A stretch of 64,000 nt of DNA from Anagrus nilaparvatae (taxonomy: Eukaryota > Arthropoda > Insecta > Hymenoptera > Mymaridae). The stretch lies in assembly GCA_022575985.1 (NCBI GenBank), contig JAKSXM010000228.1, positions 1,596,140-1,660,139 of the forward strand, given 5' to 3'. The notes under the pieces were generated by a model, which searched no databases, had not been told where the DNA came from, and saw only the letters and a list, made by a program, of their open reading frames with translations. Every line of letters starts with the position of its first letter. Position 1 is the first letter of the stretch. Shown here piece by piece: positions 57,151-64,000 of this stretch. The position numbers and the translations under genes are program-made.

Positions 57151-57589
57151 CATTTACTTGCATGGAAAAAAATGAGGAATTACATCCAAATTAAAAAAAA
57201 AAAGTACCTGGAGATTTTTTGATGAAACAAATTTTATAAAAAAACTTATAACCGGTTTGTGTAAACACAACCTAAATGCATGGAACATGTTTACTTCCAA
57301 ATGAGGACTAGATATAATACAAATGTTACTCAACATTACAATACAATTTTCTATTGTTGTAATTTGTAATTATCACCTTACTAGTTGTTAAGATTCTAAA
57401 CCCAAACTATTTTGATTCCCTAAACCTGAAATATTCTAAGTCCCTTAATCGATATTATTCCAATCCCTAAATCGATATTATTCTAAAAGCCCATAAACCT
57501 GTATTATCCTAAGTCCTTAAGCCCAGATTTTTCAAAGTCTTTTAAAAGTATTTTATTTATTTATATATACTTACCTAATTATTCTAAGT

Positions 57590-57725
57590 CTTATTTGACC
57601 CCCCCCCCTTAAATAGGACAAATTTGACCCCCCCCTTAAAAAGGGCAAATTTGACCCCCCCCCTTAAAAAGGACAAATTTGACCCCCCCCCCCCTTAATT
57701 TTCAAGTTCTGAAGTACCCCCTCCC
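57590..57725. repeat. Short tandem repeat with poly-C runs
   Basis: The unit is about 30 bp: gaccccccccccttaaaaa followed by ggacaaattt, repeated about four times with varying numbers of C. Such runs are hard to sequence and assemble. Confidence 0.85.
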
Positions 57726-57794
57726 TATAAACATGTTCCATGTTAAAAATAGGTCTTAATGTCATACTGGTTGTGAAATATCACCGGTGACAGT

Positions 57795-57840
57795 GCTACA
57801 TACATACATACATACACTCACACACCACACATACATACTT
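57795..57840. repeat. (catacata)n / (cacaca)n microsatellite
   Basis: Simple repeat: tacatacatacatacactcacacacc and similar. Confidence 0.9.
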
Positions 57841-57899
57841 TTTTTAAAAACTGGTTTTTTATTTAGCATCCTGAAGTCTCAAAACGTGCGTATATTATA

Positions 57900-58520
57900 A
57901 AAGTTTCACTCGATAGTAAAATTCATATTGATTGTCTACAATATGAAAAAACTGAAAAAATTTCAATCTATATTGTTGACTGTTTTATATATGAAAACAC
58001 CCAAAAAATTTTACTATAGAGTAAAATGGATATCTTCTGTCCTATTTATGAACAAAAAAAAAATCATAAATATTTCATTCCAGAGTAAAATTCATATTGA
58101 TTGTCTAAAATATAAAAAAACAGCAAAAATTTCAATCTATATTGTAAGTTGTTTTATATATGGAAAATCCAAAAAATTTTACCATAGAGTAAAATGGATA
58201 TCGGTTGTACTATTAATTGAAAAACGAAAATTATAAAAATTTCACTCTATAGTAAAATTTATATTGGTTGTCTACATTATGAAAAAAATTCAAAATTTTC
58301 GATCTATATTGTTGGCTGTTTTATTTGTGAAAAACCTAAAAAAATTACACCATAGAGTGAAATGGATATCGCCTGTCCTATTTATGAACAATAAAAAATT
58401 ATGAAAATTTCATTCTATAGTCATATTTATATTGATTGTCTACAATATCAGTTGTGATGTATATATGAAAATTGAAAATATTCAAATATTGATTGTCTAC
58501 AGTATGAAAAAAACTGAAAA
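57900..58520. repeat. Tandem repeat, unit about 168 bp, related to 56690-57150
   Basis: Units contain tattgattgtctacaatatga (57927, 58096, 58263, 58432), caatctatattgttg and agtaaaatggatatc. The ORF at 57928-58236 runs through two units and shows an internal protein repeat, so it is an artefact. Confidence 0.85.
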
Positions 58521-58804
58521 TTTTGTTAAAAAAACTGCACATTACTATATTTTATTTTCAATTATTATTTATTATCAATAATTATTTATGTTATAAAATA
58601 TACCTCATTAGTTATAAATATTTATAAATAATCATGTAACTTTTTCTTAATATGTATTATAAAATTTTTTTGCTAATTCTAGAAGTGTAAAATTAATTCT
58701 GTTCTCATTCATTTTTAAATAAAATTAAATTGCATTTTAATCACGTATGATTAAATTTATTATAATTAACTACATATGATCAAAATATAAAAAAATTAAT
58801 GCAC

Positions 58805-58852
58805 AAGAGTTTTTATTTGGTTAAGCCGAGCATCGCGAGGCCAATCAGCTAG
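58805..58852 (+). mobile_element. Helitron-type 3' end
   Basis: aagccgagcatcgcgaggcc and then aatcagCTAG followed by T at 58853 is the layout of Helitron 3' ends. The gccgag..cgaggc part gives a short stem. The 5' end was not identified; much of the tandem array upstream could belong to this element. Confidence 0.5.
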
Positions 58853-59365
58853 TTTTTATTATTTCATATTTAAAATAAACGAATGAAATTTTATGATATT
58901 TTCATAGAAAAAACTAAATAAAATAAACATTTACAATTTATAAAGTTATAAACAATCAATATGACTTTTGCAATAAAATATTTTTTTAGGAAATTTCTTT
59001 ATTTCATGTTTAAAACAGACAGATGAAATTTTATGAAATTTTCATAAAGTTTTGGACAATCAATATGACTTTTGCAATAAAATATTTAAAAAAAAAATTT
59101 TTTTTATTTCATATTTAAGACAAACGAATGAAATTTTATGATATTTTCATAGAAAAAACTAAATAAAATATACATTTACAATTTATAAAGATATGAACAA
59201 TCAATATGACTTTTGCAATAAAATATATTGTTTTATGATATTTTTATAAACAAAACGAAATAAAATATACATTATAAATTTATAAGAAGATAAATTTTAA
59301 TATTAATTTGAAGTTGTCAACGATCAATATGACTTTTGGAAGAAAATATCTTCTTATGAAATTTT
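58853..59365. repeat. Tandem repeat, unit about 100-140 bp
   Basis: Landmarks aatcaatatgacttttgcaa, taaaatat and acgaatgaaattttatga recur at about 58954/59054/59196/59323 and 58878/59024/59123. Confidence 0.8.
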
Positions 59366-59782
59366 CATTTTTTCATGTTTAGGTCATTAGAATAGTATTT
59401 CATTGATTCCTTAAAAATTGTATAGGAGCTATGTAATTTTAAAACGTCAACTTTGACTGTTGATATCTTTGAATCTACAGATCTAAAATTAAAAGGCTTT
59501 AGGAGCAAAATGGTATTCTTGTGATACATAATAAGTGTGCCAAATAATATGGGATTTTATAGAGTGATTTCGTATTCAGCAATTTTCGGGTATTAATTCT
59601 CTTAAAAAAATGGGTAAAAATTTGTTTCAGAATGACCCCTTGAATCAAAAACTATTATGAAATCTCCTGCCATTTGGCACACTTATTATATATCCAAAGA
59701 CTTCCATTTCGTACTAAAACTTTTTTAATTATAGGTATAGTAATTTCTATTAATATGTTTGTATTTGTATTAATTTGTATTA
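59366..59782. other. Spacer with an imperfect palindrome
   Basis: ataataagtgtgccaaat at 59528 is mirrored by atttggcacacttattat at 59673, suggesting a small foldback of about 160 bp. Nothing else was seen. Confidence 0.55.
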
Positions 59783-59807
59783 TCTCTATATATTATAAAG
59801 TTATAAC

Positions 59808-59845
59808 CGCCGCCGCCGCTGCCGCCGCTGCCGCCGCTGTCGCAT
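59808..59845. repeat. GCC/GCT microsatellite within the Helitron
   Basis: Repeats of the form gccgccgct. It would encode alanine or glycine/serine runs in some frames but is not part of a gene. Confidence 0.85.
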
Positions 59846-59848
59846 GAG

Positions 59849-60208
59849 CCCTTTGTGCCAATGGACCTTTTGTGCCAAAATGGACCTTTTGTGCCAAAAT
59901 GGACCTTTTGGGCCAATGTGGTCCTTTTGGGCCAATCTGGTCCTTTTGGGCCAAAATGGACCTTTTGGACCAATGTGGTCCTTTTGGGCCAAAATGGACC
60001 TTTTGGGCCAATGTGGTCCTTTTGGGCCAATGTGGTCCTTTTGGGCCAATCTGGTCCTTTTGGGCCAATCTGAACCTTTTGGGCCACAGTGGTCCTTTTG
60101 GGCCAAAGTGAACCTATTGGGCCAAAGTGGTCCTTTTGGGCGAATGTGGTCCTTTTGGGCCAATGTGGTCCTTTTGGGCCAATGTGGTCCGTTTGGGGCC
60201 AATACGGT
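59849..60208. repeat. 19-bp minisatellite within the Helitron
   Basis: About 18 to 19 copies of a 19-bp unit of the type ttttgggccaatgtggtcc, with variants tttgtgccaaaatggacc and ccaatctggtcc. Because 19 is not a multiple of three, every frame cycles through the same peptides, which explains open frames on both strands (59770-60236). None is taken as a gene. Confidence 0.95.
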
Positions 60209-60807
60209 TTTTTCTATATTTAACCAATTATTATAAAGTTGTTTTTTTTTATGTTTTTATATAATCTATATTTTTTATACTTTTTTTAAGTTTAAAATAT
60301 AAGTAAAAATAGAAAAATCAAATTTTTCATTTTTTTAAAAATATTTTGACTAAATTGCAAATGTTGACTAACACATCTTTATACTACATACAACCATCTA
60401 AAATTATACTAATACACTTATTTTAGGTTTATTTATCATTTATGTGCATATTTTAATACAGAGTTGTACTTAAAAAATTTTTTTTTTATTTTGAAACTAT
60501 AAATATTTTACCTTTTTATGGTAAAAAACAGATTTTTTTTTTTCATTCAGCAGCTAAAAAAATATAAAAAAAAAATATTTTTTTGGATCTCGGTAGCCTT
60601 TTATTTAGTATACACAAAAACGGTCATTTTCCATCCAGCAGAATTTTTTTTCATAAGAAATTGCGTTGAAGCTGATTTTTGGCCACTTTTTTTTTTTTAC
60701 TACACTGTGGTACGCCTTGCAAGTGATTATAGAAATATTCTATCGCAATACTTCAATCACTCTGCGGGGGTTGGCGCGCGTAGCGCGCAGGGGGCGGAGC
60801 CCCCTAG

Positions 60808-62040
60808 TATATTATATATTTGTATTGTACTTGTATTATACATTTCCTAATAAATATGTTAAGAGTTTTGTTTTAAAAAGTGATAAACTATAAAAACTTC
60901 CGGAAAATTCAAAATTTAAAAAAACCAATTACTTTTTATATTTTTAGCTAGAAACAAGGAAACAAGTATTGGGGTGCTTTTAGGTGTTAAAAAATTACTA
61001 TAAAAAAATCGCAAAGAATTATAAAAAAGCTAAGGCTTTTTTATTTCAGGCACGATCACATATTTTTTGAGTATTTTCTCTTTAATAACCTTGATGGGAT
61101 ATGGTTCTTCATAAATGGAAAACTATCATTTATTATTACATGTTATTCAAAGTATTCATAAATAATTATTCGAAAATTTTTATTTGACCCAAAACATAAA
61201 AATATTTAAAACTTATAAAGAAAAATTTTTTATCTGCATTAATAAAAATAATAGGGTTTAGATTATTCGTATTTATTTTTCACCATATCAAGATCGTTTG
61301 CTAAATATTACTGATCAATAAAACTGGCACCAACTTTCCTTTATAAAAATTTACTAAAATGCTGTGAAAATATAAAATATACTTTGAGTTTCTAAATTTG
61401 ATTAAAATATATAAATCTTCAAGTATATATTAATCTTTCTTAATCCTGAAAAAAATCGAAGAAAAATTTTAATTTCCCATATTCTTTAAAAATAATATTA
61501 ACATTTTTTAATTACCTAAATCAAATTCTACCTGTGTGCCTTAAGATATTAGTTTTTATCTGAGAAAAGATAATAACAAATTTGTTAACAGCAATGTATG
61601 CTAAATGCTTATTGTAAGATAATTAAAAGCCAATACTGCTGAAAAACAAGTATTAGTTTAAATTCGAGTACTTAATTTAATAGAACTTACTATATCATCT
61701 TTTTAAAAATTTTACATAAAAATAATAATTAAAAAAAATATAAATTTACAAATTTATATATTATTTATTATTTTTATCCACGTTTTTAAAACAATAGTAG
61801 GTAGAAGAAGTTTAAAAATTTGTTTTAAATTACGCGCTTAAATTTAAACTAGAAGACTTTCAGTAGTAGTTAGGTTAGTCCGCTTAGTCGACTGCTAGGT
61901 TAATGGCTGTGTTTATAAATTTGTTATTATTTTTTTCAGGTTTATTTTAAATTCTTTGGTGGATATAGTTAAATAAACAAAAATTTGATTCAGATAAGTA
62001 TAAAAATTTTTAATATTTTTTTAAAATTAATATAAAGAAC
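60808..62040. other. AT-rich intergenic region
   Basis: No gene was recognised. A ttaggttagtccgcttagtcg stretch lies near 61872. Nothing else stands out. Confidence 0.4.
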
Positions 62041-62068
62041 GTAATTTCTTTGTTTTTTATTTTTCAGT

Positions 62069-62490
62069 ATTAGACTTATGTTTATGGCAAAAATGAGTAA
62101 AAGGTGAGGTTTATTTATGGTTTTTCTTAATCTTAAAGTAATTTAATATGCTTAAAAATTTCTAGATTCCAGGCAAAAAAACAAAAAAAAAATAATCCAT
62201 AATGTTATGTTTGATACATTATTGTCAAAAGTTTATTCTGCAGAAGAAGCTGAAAAATGGATGAAACAAATAACTGACTTAGGTAGAATAAGAATTGGAA
62301 GTAAATTAAAAATAATAAGTTATCATTTTTATAACAATCAAATGCATTTTATAACTATATTCAGGTGAAGTGACCAAAAACATAAAAATTATAAGTTTGC
62401 TGTAAATGTTGTATTAATGGAAAACTCTGGATGCGGAATAGGTACGTGTGGGATGCTGAAACTGACACCATGGCATATGATACTTTCATG
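62069..62490 (+). pseudogene. Exon-like remnant of an unrecognised gene
   Basis: A possible first exon (ATG near 62079, MFMAKMSKR) ends with a gtgagg donor at 62103. After a ttctag acceptor, the next stretch is open in one frame with a plausible peptide: IIHNVMFDTLLSKVYSAEEA, EKWMKQITDLGRIRIG, then KLKIISYHFYNNQ. It reaches a TGA near 62368, after which the same frame continues SDQKHKNYKFAVNVVLMEN and GCGIGTCGML to a TGA near 62490. Joining exon 1 needs a frame change at the homopolymer-A run near 62178. So it is a decayed gene or transposon N-terminus. Family not recognised. Confidence 0.3.
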
Positions 62491-62544
62491 AATGTAAAAA
62501 ACATTTTTATTATTATATAAATTAATTTAAATTTATTTGACTAA

Positions 62545-62890
62545 GTTGTTCCAGATATTTCCTATTTTATTACTATTTTAGTTAATTTTTGTGGTATTTG
62601 AAATCAGTTTTTTTGTGATAACTCAACAACAACTTAATGAAATTTAGCCAAACTGGAGGAGGCAAATCTAGATATCAAATAACAAATTTTGTACTAAATT
62701 TTTTTTTGATTCATCGAGTTGTTCCAGATATTTACTATTATTAGTTAATTTTTTTGGTAACGGAAATCAGTATTTTTGTGATTGCTCGACAACAAATGTG
62801 TGAAATTTAGTCATATTGGAGGAGGCACAACTAGATACTGTACAAAAAATTATGTACCAATTTTTTTTTTGTTTCATCGAGTTGTGTTTA
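62545..62890. repeat. Tandem duplication, unit about 172 bp
   Basis: gagttgttccagatatt occurs at about 62546 and 62718, followed in both copies by tagttaattttt, gaaatcagt, gtgaaatttag-like, ttggaggaggca and ctagata. The copies are diverged. The minus-strand ORF at 62767-62982 is not a gene. Confidence 0.8.
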
Positions 62891-63038
62891 AAATTTGCTC
62901 TGTACAGTTTCTCGAACATACATACTAACACACATACCTTCAGTATAAGCATGTTAGAGGCATCGAAATGACTTGGGGACAAAATTTCTCCACAAATTAG
63001 ACAATTTTAAGAACTTTTCGTTTTTTGACCTGACAAAA

Positions 63039-63087
63039 TTATAAGGCACGATTTCATCTATATATTACATATATAGTGATCGTGCCT
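63039..63087. repeat. Short hairpin
   Basis: aaggcacgat and atcgtgcct flank a central tatatattacatatata stretch. The stem is about 20 bp with a mismatch. Confidence 0.7.
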
Positions 63088-63114
63088 AAAAATGAAGTTA
63101 AAAAGAAAATTGCC

Positions 63115-63445
63115 TTTGGATCGAAAAATTTGGAAAATTCATATTTTTAAAATAATGAGATTTCAATAGGTCAGAGGAAAAATTAATATTCAGGGGTATT
63201 TTCAAGATGAATAAATCAAGAATTTTGTGTAAAAAAGTGAAAAACTATTAAAATTCCCTGGAATTTCGGTAAAACTCAAAATTATAAAATATAAATTAAT
63301 GTTTATACTTTTATTTGAAAATCAGTTCTTTTTTGTCAAATAATTTTAAAAAAATATTTGAAAATGAAAAATTGCATAATTTGAATCAGAAAATTTGGAT
63401 GATTTATATCTTTAAAATCATGTGATTTCAATAGATCAGAGTAAA
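63115..63445. repeat. Diverged direct repeat, two copies
   Basis: gaaaaatttggaaaattcat, then taaaataatgagatttcaatagg (63123-63170) recurs as gaaaatttggatgatttat, taaaatcatgtgatttcaatag (63388-63436). Confidence 0.65.
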
Positions 63446-64000
63446 ATAGAAATAATTATTAGTAGTAGAAAGAAATTCTTTTTGCCATTAAATGACATCA
63501 AATGCTAGTTTAAAAATAACTATTCATAGTATTTTTGTAGTTTTCAAATTTAGGGATGGTTTTCACCCCCCGAAGGGATTTAAATCATTATAATATGTTC
63601 TACTAATTTTGTTATACTTTTTCAGTTACAAAAGAATAAGTGAGAAGAAATATTAGCAATGTTTATCTATAATTTCGGAGGGGTTTTCAACAAATTTCAT
63701 CCTCTAAGGAAGGGTTAATATATTATTATTATGTATTAGTAAAAAAGCTTTGTCAAACTATTGCTCAGGACTCTATTGTTCATAATTTTTTAAGAATATT
63801 ATTTGGTGAATATATCGACCTTAGAGAGCTAATTAAATAAATCTATGATTTATTAAACTCGACATGATACGTGGATGCCCATCTGCAACCAACTTTTTTA
63901 TTTTTAACGTATCAAGCAGTTTTTAAAATTTTTTCAAATTTTATATAATCAAATAATTTTTTTAATAATTTTTTTTTTTAATTTAATTTCATCTGAGATT
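63446..64000. other. AT-rich end of window
   Basis: No gene was seen. ttttcacccccc (63560) and ttttcaacaaatttcat with ctctaaggaagggtt (63680-63717) look like parts of an old repeat. Confidence 0.4.

Larger units (their letters stand above)
59783..60807 (+). mobile_element. Complete non-autonomous Helitron, 1025 bp
   Basis: The 5' end is A|TCTCTATATATTATAAAG at 59782/59783, a common Helitron start. The 3' end has the GC-rich sequence ggcgcgcgtagcgcgc, then a hairpin (ggggg..cggag..ccccc) and CTAG|T at 60804-60807/60808. The insertion thus lies between A and T, without target duplication, as known for Helitrons. It encodes no Rep/helicase. Inside are a (gccgcc)-like microsatellite and a 19-bp minisatellite. 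Confidence 0.9.

Noticed and set aside
57928..58236. 102-codon ORF with an internal repeat
   Set aside because: It runs through two units of a 168-bp tandem repeat; the protein repeat mirrors the DNA repeat.
54960..58520. CRISPR-like array
   Set aside because: Units of 110-170 bp, diverged and partly inverted, without short identical repeats and unique spacers; the genome is eukaryotic.
59770..60236. Several repetitive proteins on both strands
   Set aside because: They arise from a 19-bp minisatellite in a Helitron, which keeps all frames open.

Overview
This window is nuclear DNA of an animal, most likely an insect. It is strongly AT-rich, has a gene built of 16 short exons with consensus GT-AG introns, insect-type non-LTR retrotransposons, a Helitron, and many palindromic (foldback and MITE-like) repeats. 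An AT-rich parasitoid wasp or a similar small insect would fit, but nothing here fixes the species.

Three protein-coding loci are convincing. (1) 12316-16158 (-) is a single intronless ORF of 1280 aa: a large unrecognised N-terminal region followed by degenerate ankyrin repeats. (2) 49904-52192 (-) is an intronless 762 aa paralogue that matches the N-terminal region of the first and stops just where the ankyrin part would begin. Both keep an R-N-x-L-M-H-D motif of the RX4H type found in HEPN ribonuclease domains. (3) 21545-27109 (+) is the C-terminal half of an ABCC (MRP/SUR-like) ABC transporter, whose 16 exons join in one open frame. Its 5' exons were not found. A broken ankyrin gene lies at 30.7-31.5 kb, and a faint exon-like remnant at 62.05-62.49 kb.

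Most of the rest is repeats. 1-6.6 kb holds a partial foldback element, tandem repeats, a cluster of related MITEs and a 1.2 kb palindrome. 7.05-11.2 kb is a decayed Jockey-like non-LTR element split by a GC-rich R1-like element with a 16-bp target duplication. 17.7-20.6 kb is a second copy of the repeat at 3.5-5.0 kb, with a hAT-like element inserted; the first copy shows the empty site. 35.2-39.8 kb is a 4.6 kb foldback element whose loop carries a 28S rRNA fragment. 39.8-48.7 kb is a run of palindromes, tandem repeats and a 3.9 kb inverted-repeat-bounded segment. 55-59.4 kb is satellite-like DNA. 59783-60807 is a complete non-autonomous Helitron carrying a 19-bp minisatellite.

The genes do not form an operon or an obvious pathway. 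The most interesting biology is the intronless pair of HEPN-like/ankyrin proteins, which may be a lineage-specific family with an RNase L-like layout. That reading is an inference from motifs only.
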